IMG/VR virus record: IMGVR_UViG_3300021511_000024
Location: 1-31,143 of that record
DNA from: a virus
Length of the DNA: 31,143 bases
Reading direction: 5' to 3' (one strand)
A program made the translations under genes and the position numbers. Below are positions 7,743-13,991 of the stretch, in pieces. The stretch's first letter is position 1, and the number at the start of each line of letters is the position of its first letter. The notes under the pieces are model-generated. The model was not told the DNA's origin. It saw only the letters and a program-made list of their open reading frames with translations, and did no database searches.

Positions 7743-8144
7743 TTATGTTGGGGGTTGAAGTGAGTCGTACTCAAAGTTAGAGATTCTTATTACTGCTTCA
7801 CACAAGCGAAGAAAATCGTCTGGAGCAGTTGCATTGCTAGTCTGTCTCATAAAAGCGTCGTCCTTTCGCTGAACGCCAAGAAGCGACATAATCCCACAAA
7901 TCGACTCTTTTCGATGGCGGGTGATTGGCACACCGGCAAGCCGTAGATTATACATCGTGGTCCCAAGATCACTAAGGAACAGGTGCCCATTACAATCTTT
8001 GGTGAGGTATGCGTTGATCAAATCACCATTGGGATAGCTGAATGATGTGATGATAAAATGCCGACCATCTACTGATCCAACGCCTTGGACCAAGCTGTCA
8101 TGCAATTGAGATGCCAAATTATGAATCGTCATATCACTCATCAT
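7743..8144 (-). CDS. DUF1828-like protein (133 aa)
   Basis: The central segment (GDLINAYLTKDCNGHLFLSD followed by LGTTMYNLRLAGVPITRHRKES) matches the general DUF1828 pattern, in which a polar beta hairpin leads to LSDxGxT and an Arg-rich helix. The C-terminus is helical (DDFLRLCEAVIRISNFEYDSL). The start at 8144 follows ACAGGGGTTT, a good ribosome-binding site; a second ATG lies 3 nt downstream. DUF1828 proteins occur on phages and plasmids and are not assigned one biochemical role. A host-interaction or anti-defence function is possible but unproven here. Confidence 0.6.
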   Translation of the reverse strand: MMSDMTIHNLASQLHDSLVQGVGSVDGRHFIITSFSYPNGDLINAYLTKDCNGHLFLSDLGTTMYNLRLAGVPITRHRKESICGIMSLLGVQRKDDAFMRQTSNATAPDDFLRLCEAVIRISNFEYDSLQPPT

Positions 8145-8263
8145 AAACCCCTGTCCAGATTCCCAATGCTGACTTTGATTCGCTTGTACTTCTTATGCCC
8201 CATATACACGCCGGGGGTTTCGCGTGGCGAGACGACGCCGCATTGTCTGCGATTCGCCTTCAG
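8141..8263 (-). other. Coding-like frame without a normal start codon
   Basis: Between the dockerin gene and the DUF1828-like gene the minus strand has an open frame reading VDRLERLKANRRQCGVVS, then ETPGVYMGHKKYKRIKVSIG, whose stop overlaps the next ATG (TTATGATG). The composition looks protein-like and the coupled stop is typical of this genome, but the only upstream start options are CTG 8263 or the rare ATT/ATC class; the ATG inside gives 19 aa only. It may be a short leader peptide, a decayed gene, or chance. Confidence 0.25.
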
Positions 8264-8289
8264 CCTCTCAAGTCTGTCAACTTCTGCTG

Positions 8290-9192
8290 TTACATCGCCA
8301 TCAGCACGGCGATCATGTCATCCACGTCAACATTGCAATCAGTGTCAACATCTTCCGGTGTGTCCGCCTCACACTCACCCCACGGCGAGAGCAACACCTG
8401 CACGAAGTCCGCCACATCAACCACGCCATCGCGATTCACGTCGGCAGGTTTATCGTCGTACTCATAAGTAAGCCTCAATTCGATCTTACGCTCAAGACCG
8501 TCAACCACACACACGCCCTCATGCGAGACTGTGAGTTGCCACAGCGAGTAAGGTAGAACTCGGTGGGTGATCGTACCCGTCCCAACGAAGTCCGCGATTA
8601 CCGCAGGGTCAACTGTCTCTCGCTTGAATACTGTCGGGCCGATCGAGCCAAGATGCACGTCCACCCATGTCTCATCCTGCAAGATCGGCGGTGCAATCTC
8701 CTCAGCCTCAACATAAGCAGCTGCCGGTGCAGGCCAGTCGCCACTCACGATCTTGAAGTCGAAGAACACTCTACACTTGAACGGGCAGAGCCACATGTCC
8801 CACGGCTCAAGATACTCACACTCACCTGCATCGCTGCCTGTTGGTGTTGCCGTCCATCCACGCTCATCAGCCTCAATGGTGTTGATGCCAATGTGGAATG
8901 TGAATGTCATCTTGGACGGCGTGCCAAGTGCGGGATCGCTTTGGTCCCACTGGATGTTATACTCATCCCATGGGTATCCCCACACGCCAGGACCGGTTGC
9001 AATGTATATCTGTGTGACCTCGGTCTTGCTGCCCACCGTCATCATCGGTGGCGTTTGCTCAACCACTCTTGGAATGGGTGGCCCTGCGTCATAGATGGTG
9101 TTCTCAGTGTACTTTTTTGCATCCACAAAGTTCTCCACCAGTGGAGCATAGCCCACAAAGTACATCCCAATTGCGAAAAGAATCATTTTCAT
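8290..9192 (-). CDS. Secreted protein with C-terminal type I dockerin-like domain
   Basis: A 300-aa protein with an apparent signal peptide (MKMILFAIGMYFVGYA). The centre is beta-rich with a Cys cluster (ECEYLEPWDMWLCPFKC). The C-terminus (residues ~246-300) has two EF-hand-like calcium loops: DVNRDGVVDVAD (positions 251-262, Asp/Asn at 1, 3, 5 and 12) followed by FVQVLLSPWG, and DVDTDCNVDVDD (281-292) followed by MIAVLMAM. This is the dockerin repeat form that is abundant in secreted planctomycete proteins. It lies in an operon of small phage genes, starting 3 nt after the stop of 9196-9396. It could be a host-derived surface or adhesion protein; export by the host is predicted, not shown. 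Confidence 0.78.
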   Translation of the reverse strand: MKMILFAIGMYFVGYAPLVENFVDAKKYTENTIYDAGPPIPRVVEQTPPMMTVGSKTEVTQIYIATGPGVWGYPWDEYNIQWDQSDPALGTPSKMTFTFHIGINTIEADERGWTATPTGSDAGECEYLEPWDMWLCPFKCRVFFDFKIVSGDWPAPAAAYVEAEEIAPPILQDETWVDVHLGSIGPTVFKRETVDPAVIADFVGTGTITHRVLPYSLWQLTVSHEGVCVVDGLERKIELRLTYEYDDKPADVNRDGVVDVADFVQVLLSPWGECEADTPEDVDTDCNVDVDDMIAVLMAM

Positions 9193-9195
9193 CGT

Positions 9196-9396
9196 TCAAG
9201 TCTCCGTTGTTGGTCCCCTCCAACGTGGTTGATACATTCTAAACTCTGATGCCGTACTGCTCATCTTTCCACTCTGTATTATATGCTGAGGTATTCCCAC
9301 ATGTAATTCTTCCCACCACTGTTCAAGCCTTTGCTCAAACTCTATATCTGCTTGGCTTCTTGTAGGTGGAGTAAATTGAATGATATCTTCACTCAT
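9196..9396 (-). CDS. Small acidic hypothetical protein (66 aa)
   Basis: The ORF starts at ATG 9396, overlapping the stop of the preceding gene (TAATG), and ends just before the dockerin gene. It contains QADIEFEQRLEQWWEELHVG, a likely amphipathic helix. No family was recognised. Tight coupling on both sides supports it as a gene. Confidence 0.6.
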   Translation of the reverse strand: MSEDIIQFTPPTRSQADIEFEQRLEQWWEELHVGIPQHIIQSGKMSSTASEFRMYQPRWRGPTTET

Positions 9397-9689
9397 TACC
9401 CACCACCTTCCTGCACTGGAGGCGTGTTGGTTGTTGTTTCTGTCGGCACATCTCTTAGTTCAGATGGCTGCTCAATGGAGTGATTATAGACCTCTCCATA
9501 TTCATAGACCCCACTTGGCTGTAACCTCTCAATCTCGTCAAGCAGTAAGTGGAATAGATCTCTTTCTCCAATATGCCTTTTGAACTTGTCAATGGCTTCT
9601 AATCTGGCCCACCCATCAAATCCCACTCCAAGATACGCCCTACGCTCGGCAAGGATCTTCGGTATGTCCTCTGGTGTGTAGGTCATCAT
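9396..9689 (-). CDS. Small hypothetical phage protein (97 aa)
   Basis: It starts with MMTYTPEDIPKILAERRAYL; the middle (RLEAIDKFKRHIGERDLFHL, then LLDEIERLQ) is charged and helical, and the end is a Pro/Thr/Gly-rich tail (TTTNTPPVQEGGG). The first ATG overlaps the stop of the 57-aa gene upstream (TAATG) and its own stop overlaps the next ATG. Comparable short helical proteins are common in phage early regions. No function is assigned. Confidence 0.6.
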   Translation of the reverse strand: MMTYTPEDIPKILAERRAYLGVGFDGWARLEAIDKFKRHIGERDLFHLLLDEIERLQPSGVYEYGEVYNHSIEQPSELRDVPTETTTNTPPVQEGGG

Positions 9690-9862
9690 TACCTCGACTT
9701 CTTTTTCTTACGAACCTTCCAGTTGTTGCCCCACTTGCGATTCTTAGGTCTTGGTCGGTATCGCCGCTCTCTGTCTCCGCCAGCCAAAGAAGCAGTGAGT
9801 GCCAGCGATGCCATTGCCGCCGTAGACATTGACGGGAAATTCTTTATTGTATAGTTTTCCAT
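9689..9862 (-). CDS. Small very basic protein (57 aa)
   Basis: ATG 9862 shares its A with the stop of the previous gene (TGATG), and the TAA overlaps the next ATG at 9689. The N-terminus MENYTIKNFPSMSTAAM leads to an Ala/Leu segment, then RERRYRPRPKNRKWGNNW and a terminal KVRKKKKSR. The strongly cationic C-terminal half suggests nucleic acid or membrane-surface binding. No family was recognised, but overlap on both sides makes a real gene likely. Confidence 0.6.
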   Translation of the reverse strand: MENYTIKNFPSMSTAAMASLALTASLAGGDRERRYRPRPKNRKWGNNWKVRKKKKSR

Positions 9863-10182
9863 CACCCACCACCTTCTTTCTGTGCCGCTTCATCGGCCTC
9901 AGCAGCCGTTAGATAACATTCAGAAGCGTGGTATCCCCACATGCTCCATATTCCATACAAATATACCAATGGATGGCCGTGTCGAACACCCTCAGGACCA
10001 ACAAATGATTTATCGGGGTGGAACACACAAATCCCCATGCCAGGAATAACCCTCTCACCGGTTTTGACTACCGGTAGCTTTTCTAGGTCATCGGCGGCAC
10101 GACGGAGAAGTTCGGCGGGTTTTAGATGCCTATCATCCTCAAGTTCTCTGACTATTTGCCTTAGTTGACTCATGTCACTCAT
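9862..10182 (-). CDS. Small hypothetical protein (106 aa), related in layout to its upstream neighbour
   Basis: ATG 10182 (MSDMSQLRQIVREL) is chosen: it lies 2 nt after the upstream stop and has AAAGGGA in front; an upstream in-frame ATG at 10230 would overlap the neighbouring gene. The protein shows LLRRAADDLEKLPVVKTGER, then VIPGMGICVF and a C-terminal ECYLTAAEADEAAQKEGGG. The same order (helix, LxxLPV, GxRVxPG, EC...EAAQK) appears in 10185-10538, indicating tandem duplication or a shared fold. The function is unknown. Confidence 0.65.
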   Translation of the reverse strand: MSDMSQLRQIVRELEDDRHLKPAELLRRAADDLEKLPVVKTGERVIPGMGICVFHPDKSFVGPEGVRHGHPLVYLYGIWSMWGYHASECYLTAAEADEAAQKEGGG

Positions 10183-10184
10183 TG

Positions 10185-10538
10185 TTATTTCCCTTTCTGT
10201 GCCGCTTCCCATGCCTCGCGGGATGACCATAACTTACTGCACTCCAATACATCTCCTGCAGGTTCACCCCCGTCTGTCCAATCACATATTGCATCACCAG
10301 CAATACCTACGCTGGCAACTGTTATCTCGCAGAGGCTGGGTGGTGTTGTAAAGTAATAGAATGCCTGTTTCCCCGGCACAACTCTTACCCCGTCAGCCGT
10401 AACCGGCAATCGAGCAAGCGTGTCGGCGGTACAGTGGAGTAGAACAACATTCCCAGCACGAGTTACCGCAGACAATGGCTCTGGGTTCTCCTTAGTAAAA
10501 TATTTAGCTACGTCTCTCAGCCGTTCCACATCATCCAT
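10185..10538 (-). CDS. Small hypothetical protein (117 aa), paralogue-like neighbour of 9862-10182
   Basis: The start chosen is ATG 10538 (MDDVERLRDVAKYF), with GGGAGT about 9 nt upstream and overlapping the end of the hydrolase gene. The core ADTLARLPVTADGVRVVPG and the terminal LECSKLWSSREAWEAAQKGK parallel the next gene. The layout suggests a small domain with an Ala-rich C-terminal helix. No enzymatic motif is seen. Confidence 0.65.
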   Translation of the reverse strand: MDDVERLRDVAKYFTKENPEPLSAVTRAGNVVLLHCTADTLARLPVTADGVRVVPGKQAFYYFTTPPSLCEITVASVGIAGDAICDWTDGGEPAGDVLECSKLWSSREAWEAAQKGK

Positions 10539-11685
10539 CTTGTTTACTCCCAATACTCGGCCTGCTCACATCACGTCCCTTCTTGAAAGATACATACTCC
10601 GGCGTTGGTGCAGTTGACTTGATCTGCACCGGTACCTTGTGCCACTTACCCGGCCTTACAAATGGCCGCACAACATCAACCCCGTTCACCACATCCATTG
10701 CAGTTGCGGAAACGTAGTACTCCAGCCGAGCAAGGTACTCATCGGCTGTCTCTGTTGTAAGTTTCTCAGATGCTATAACCTGTGGGAACGCACCCGTCTT
10801 GAGCCAGCGGTGCGTGATGTCCCAGATGAGGAGGCCATCGGGGATACTATTGCCGCCGTATGGTAACAGAGCAAACTCCAAATACTCTCTTAGCGTTTTA
10901 TGGTCCATCAACTCACGTGTTACTTTATCCCGTGCCCACACACAAGGATAGACTGGCTTGGCGTAATCTGACAACGCCTGAGCAACTCGTCCCCTTTTGC
11001 GTACCATGTTATCGGCAACGGTTGCCGTGATATAACAATCTGGCAGCAGCACATCCACTTCATCCATCAACGGCCTGATCGCATCGAGTGATGCCTGGCG
11101 GTCAACGCCGTAGTTGCTGTAGCGGTCGAAGGGAAGGCCCCAGTAGCCTACCTTGGCATAGGGGCGGAGTTCCTTGACATACTTCAGCAGTTTACGATAG
11201 TCAGTAAATGTCTGCTTCCAACCCGGATGGTCCGGGCCAGCCTTGAGAATGTAGATTCCCTCTTGCTCCCAATCGATGGCAACAATGCCGTCAAAGCCAT
11301 TTGGCACACACGATTGAATCCAGTTGCAAATCTTGTTGTGCGGTGTTGTCCACAGCCCCTCATGCTGCGGATCAAACAACCACTCCGTCATGTTGAACCA
11401 CGGCTTCACACCCTCAACCGCAAACGGCTCCATCAACTTCGAGGGGTGGCGTGTGCAGAGTAGGACTTCCTGCTTTTGAGCGGGTGGGTTGTCTGGGATG
11501 TCTGGCACATCAACGTATTCACAAACACGATGCCGTCCAGGGGGCAATACTTCACTCGCCTGCTTGACCTCCACTTCATCAAGGCGAGATTCCAGCTTGG
11601 CATACTTGCCGGCAAGCAATCCCACCTTATCAGCGATCTCAACAACTGCGGCTCGCACCTTCTCGTCAACGCACTGTTTCGCCAT
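10531..11685 (-). CDS. TIM-barrel glycoside hydrolase resembling GH56 hyaluronidase
   Basis: A 384-aa protein. Residues ~5-42 form a probable coiled coil (KVGLLAGKYAKLESRLDEVE). The rest reads like a TIM barrel: FDGIVAIDWEQEG contains the D-W-E pair (Asp138, Glu140) equivalent in pattern to the catalytic DxE of GH56, followed by RPYAKVGYWGLPFDRYSNY (174-192), which parallels the RPxGxWGxYxxPxCYNY segment of hyaluronidases, then KPVYPCVWARDK and DGLLIWDITHRWLK. No signal peptide is seen. ATG 11685 follows AAAGGG. It could be a virion depolymerase or an intracellular lysis enzyme; it is encoded away from the tail genes. The family match is by pattern only. Confidence 0.6.
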   Translation of the reverse strand: MAKQCVDEKVRAAVVEIADKVGLLAGKYAKLESRLDEVEVKQASEVLPPGRHRVCEYVDVPDIPDNPPAQKQEVLLCTRHPSKLMEPFAVEGVKPWFNMTEWLFDPQHEGLWTTPHNKICNWIQSCVPNGFDGIVAIDWEQEGIYILKAGPDHPGWKQTFTDYRKLLKYVKELRPYAKVGYWGLPFDRYSNYGVDRQASLDAIRPLMDEVDVLLPDCYITATVADNMVRKRGRVAQALSDYAKPVYPCVWARDKVTRELMDHKTLREYLEFALLPYGGNSIPDGLLIWDITHRWLKTGAFPQVIASEKLTTETADEYLARLEYYVSATAMDVVNGVDVVRPFVRPGKWHKVPVQIKSTAPTPEYVSFKKGRDVSRPSIGSKQDG

Positions 11686-11711
11686 CACATCACCCTTTCA
11701 TGCTTGTGTTT

Positions 11712-11930
11712 TCATGTAACGCAGCACCGCGCGCATCCGTGCGCGGGAAGCAGTTCAGCCGGGGATGATCTGCCTTGGTGCTGCATAGGAGGTTGTAAGT
11801 ATAAACCGCCCAGCCTGGCCGCAACAAGCAGCCTGGATATTGGTGGGGCTGGGCGGAAAAGTGAGATACCGACTTGAACCACACACCGGCCAGCCGTGAT
11901 CTCGGTTAGTTGTTGTTGGGAGTCTGTCAT
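11712..11930 (-). CDS. Doubtful short ORF (72 aa) over a structured region
   Basis: ATG 11930 overlaps the stop of the replication gene (ATGA) and opens MTDSQQQLTEITAGRCVVQV, which looks protein-like. The remainder is Arg/Pro/Cys-rich and unconvincing, and it coincides with strong inverted repeats. It may be a short true peptide, or the region may act as RNA. Confidence 0.35.
   Translation of the reverse strand: MTDSQQQLTEITAGRCVVQVGISLFRPAPPISRLLVAARLGGLYLQPPMQHQGRSSPAELLPAHGCARCCVT
11728..11747. other. GC-rich hairpin
   Basis: The arms ccgcgc and gcgcgg surround a short loop. It lies just upstream of the hydrolase gene's ribosome-binding site. No T-run follows on the minus strand, so it does not look like a standard terminator; a transcript-stability or processing element is possible. 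Confidence 0.5.
11806..11856. other. Inverted repeat with 10-bp perfect arms
   Basis: The arms ccgcccagcc (11806-11815) and ggctgggcgg (11847-11856) are perfect complements separated by 31 nt that contain further partial copies (cagcctgg). On the minus strand the element is followed by TTTATA. It lies between the replication gene and the hydrolase gene and may form a structured RNA or an attenuator. Confidence 0.6.
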
Positions 11931-13009
11931 TGTGCCGGCACCACCCCATCCAGCCGATCCGCAATCAACGGCAGCACCATATTCCTCACCATCGTGTTGG
12001 CCAGCCCGCACCGCCCCATTGCCTGTCGTGCAACGCCGTTGGTGGCCAGCCCCACTGCCTGCTGCCTCAGCTCATCCTGCTCATCCTGGCTGAGCGAGTC
12101 GATGTACGCAGCCACACGTGCATCCTCAGCCGCTACAAGCCTCTCTGCCGCGTTTCTTTCTAAGATGGCTCTTGATACCCTTTCTGCCTCGACGGCCCTT
12201 AGACGGGCTTGTGTGGCCTTGTGGGCTATGGCAACCCGATTTGCCTCAACCGCTGCCTTGATGTTGTTGACCATCATGCCGATGCCCCCGCCCAGTTGTT
12301 GGGTGGTCGCCGCGGTGGAGGTGATGATGTCGGCGGTGATCCCCGGCATGGAGGCCAGATCCGTTCTGGTAGGTTCCCCGATCCCCGTTCCCATCAGCGC
12401 AGCGATCACATCAGCAGCCGGCGTAGCCGCCTCGGCGCAGCCGGCAGAGGCTGCCGCCACGCGCGCGTCTTTGGGACCGGAATCAATCTGCCGTCGCTGA
12501 TGATGGTTCCTCTTATGGTTCTCTTTTGGTTCCTGAGCAACAGCTGTTGCACAATCAACGGTCACAGGTTGCTCAATCAACGACCGTGAGTTGCTCAAAC
12601 AACGCCCCGATGATTGAGTAACAACTGTTGCACAATCAATACCATGTGGGGGCGCTGTTGTTTGAGTAGCCCGGGTTGCACAATCAACAACAGTGTCCTC
12701 GACACATGGGAAGCGATAAATTGTGATTGCACTTTGTACCCTGCCACCCCCCATCCGTCCCCGCTTACACTGGATCATCCCAGCCGCCTCAAGGTCTTTG
12801 ATGCTCCCCCACACGGTACGCCTGCTCCGCCCGATCATCTTGGCGATGGTGTCTTGTGAGGGCCAAGCCAGCCCCGTCTTGCGGTTGCGGTGAGCCAGCA
12901 AGACCAGCAGTGTTGCCCGTCTTGACTCCCCCATCTGCCAGAACTGCGGATCAAGCAGAAGTGAGTTCGGCACGTATGTGCTGCCGGTGTCCACCCTGTT
13001 TGTTGCCAT
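11927..13009 (-). CDS. Winged-helix replication initiation protein (lambda O-like role)
   Basis: A 360-aa protein from ATG 13009 (MATNRVDTG); ATG 13018 lacks room for a ribosome-binding site. The N-terminal domain (residues ~25-100) has a winged helix: RATLLVLLAHRNRKTGLAWPSQ, DTIAKMIGRSRRTVWGSIKD, then LEAAGMIQCKRGRMGGGRV. The middle is low in complexity and encodes the DNA repeats at 12537-12688. The C-terminal half is Ala-rich and helical (coiled-coil-like, 200-320). This matches initiators that bind iterons inside their own gene and recruit the host helicase. It lies in the early operon after the SSB and exonuclease genes. Role assigned by domain and repeats, not by a named family hit. Confidence 0.7.
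   Translation of the reverse strand: MATNRVDTGSTYVPNSLLLDPQFWQMGESRRATLLVLLAHRNRKTGLAWPSQDTIAKMIGRSRRTVWGSIKDLEAAGMIQCKRGRMGGGRVQSAITIYRFPCVEDTVVDCATRATQTTAPPHGIDCATVVTQSSGRCLSNSRSLIEQPVTVDCATAVAQEPKENHKRNHHQRRQIDSGPKDARVAAASAGCAEAATPAADVIAALMGTGIGEPTRTDLASMPGITADIITSTAATTQQLGGGIGMMVNNIKAAVEANRVAIAHKATQARLRAVEAERVSRAILERNAAERLVAAEDARVAAYIDSLSQDEQDELRQQAVGLATNGVARQAMGRCGLANTMVRNMVLPLIADRLDGVVPAQ
12478..12536 (-). other. Strand-asymmetric tract beside the iterons (possible DNA-unwinding element)
   Basis: The plus strand is T/C-rich with a ~12-bp imperfect repeat (tggttcctctta, tggttctctttt, ggttcctgag), so the minus strand is purine-rich. It abuts the iteron array and corresponds to the charged QEPKENHKRNHHQRRQ part of the protein. 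Lambda ori has a similar asymmetric AT-rich stretch next to its iterons. Confidence 0.45.
12534..12688. repeat. Iteron array, putative replication origin inside the initiator gene
   Basis: Five direct copies of a 14-bp motif gttgcwcaatcaac occur at 12546-12559, 12568-12581, 12590-12603 (one base off), 12627-12640 and 12675-12688. The first three are spaced exactly 22 bp apart. Partial inverted copies lie at 12534-12544, 12612-12625 and 12656-12669. Copies 1, 4 and 5 encode [V/I]DCAT in frame, but copies 2 and 3 fall in other reading frames, so conservation is at the DNA level. This resembles origins located in initiator genes of lambdoid phages. Confidence 0.7.
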
Positions 13010-13027
13010 GCCATCCACCAGATAACC

Positions 13028-13117
13028 CTACCGGGCACAGCCCAGCACCACCCACGACAATGGTGCCGGGCCTGTGTGCCGCAGTAGGATTGTTGTATTG
13101 TCTGTGATCGTGGTCAT
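13028..13117 (-). CDS. Very short ORF (29 aa), uncertain
   Basis: ATG 13117 to TAG 13028 encodes MTTITDNTTILLRHTGPAPL and nine further residues. Its ATG overlaps the stop of an even shorter TTG-started frame (TPIADKVEWQLWTTI) that follows the 65-aa gene. Coupled spacing is suggestive, but lengths are too small to be sure. Confidence 0.3.
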   Translation of the reverse strand: MTTITDNTTILLRHTGPAPLSWVVLGCAR

Positions 13118-13168
13118 ATCGTGGTCCAGAGTTGCCACTCTACCTTATCGGCAATCGGCGTCAAGTCA

Positions 13169-13366
13169 TCAAAAGATCAGCCGTTCCCGCCGCAGCATCT
13201 TTGTCTTGGCGTGCGGTGCATGCTCGCCACCTGCACAGTCGTGGCTGTTCTTGTGCCCCGGCATATGTGCCGGCTCATCGTCCTGCTCGATCCGCCCGCA
13301 GATCATGCACTCGTGCCACACCTGGACCTTCACCTTCATCCGACTTGGCAGTGGTGTTCGTTTCAT
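13169..13366 (-). CDS. Small zinc-finger-like protein (65 aa)
   Basis: The start ATG 13366 follows GGAGGGG with a 5-nt gap, an excellent ribosome-binding site. The sequence has HECMICGRIEQDDEPAHMPG, then HKNSHDCAGGEH, a CxxC plus His/Cys arrangement able to bind zinc, and a basic tail (KTKMLRRERLIF). Small zinc proteins are common in phage replication regions, where they bind nucleic acid or host proteins. No specific family was recognised. Confidence 0.7.
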   Translation of the reverse strand: MKRTPLPSRMKVKVQVWHECMICGRIEQDDEPAHMPGHKNSHDCAGGEHAPHAKTKMLRRERLIF

Positions 13367-13441
13367 GTCGGCCCCTCCGTCTGATGGTAATGCCTGCCGC
13401 CGAGTTTCCCCAACGGCAGACAGTGCAAAAGTGGAAGGGGG

Positions 13442-13957
13442 TTAGAATGGGATGTCGTCATCGCTGATTGGCGCAGCATCATCAACAGGCGCGGCGCCCA
13501 CCCCCGGCACCGAGCGCGTCAGTGCCGCAGCCATGCCGCCCGTGTTCTCGACGTGTTGCTCGGTCGATGATACCGGCGATACCTGTTGTGATTGTTGCGC
13601 GGGCTGTACTGGCTGTGCAGGTTGTGTTGCTGGCAGCGATGGTGCATTCAGCCGCACCCGCAAGCACGTCACCATCTCGCCCCTGAACTCAGTCTCAGTT
13701 GGGTACACGGTGATCGCCTTGCCAAGCCACGCGTCAGTCTCAGGTCCGTGCAACTTGCTGATGGTGTTGGCGTTGGTCTTGTTGAGGATCAGCCCTTTGT
13801 TCTTGCCGGAGAAGTATATCACCGGCTTGACGTCGGTGGGGTTGTCGCTGCCACCCACGTCCTCAGTTGTCACGGATGCGATTGTCACGGCAGCGTCATG
13901 GCCTTGCAGGTCAGATGCCCGCAGATACTTTGATGGGAATTGGTCGTTGATGTTCAT
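13442..13957 (-). CDS. Single-stranded DNA-binding-like protein with acidic C-terminal tip
   Basis: A 171-aa protein. The N-terminal ~105 residues form a beta-rich domain (FPSKYLRASDLQGHDAAVTI; PVIYFSGKNKGLILNKTNAN; VTCLRVRL) conserved in phage recombination/replication regions. It is followed by a Gln/Pro/Ala linker and ends in SDDDIPF, matching the SSB C-terminal tip that binds partner proteins. It is next to a PDDEXK exonuclease, which fits an SSB or annealing cofactor role. The start has AAAGGG 8 nt upstream. Confidence 0.75.
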   Translation of the reverse strand: MNINDQFPSKYLRASDLQGHDAAVTIASVTTEDVGGSDNPTDVKPVIYFSGKNKGLILNKTNANTISKLHGPETDAWLGKAITVYPTETEFRGEMVTCLRVRLNAPSLPATQPAQPVQPAQQSQQVSPVSSTEQHVENTGGMAAALTRSVPGVGAAPVDDAAPISDDDIPF

Positions 13958-13991
13958 GTCTTACCCTTTCTTTGGCACGTTAGAACTAACA

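Noticed and set aside
11855-11900. Possible tRNA T-arm (GGTTCAAGTC on the minus strand)
   Set aside because: The flanking bases do not form a T-stem, and no anticodon arm or acceptor stem could be built around it.
12534-12688. Interpretation of the 14-bp repeats as a CRISPR array
   Set aside because: The repeats are too short, unevenly spaced and embedded in a coding gene; there are no cas genes.
13408-13433. Inverted repeat ctgccg...cggcag upstream of the zinc-finger-like gene
   Set aside because: Only 6-bp arms with no T-run; too weak to call a terminator.
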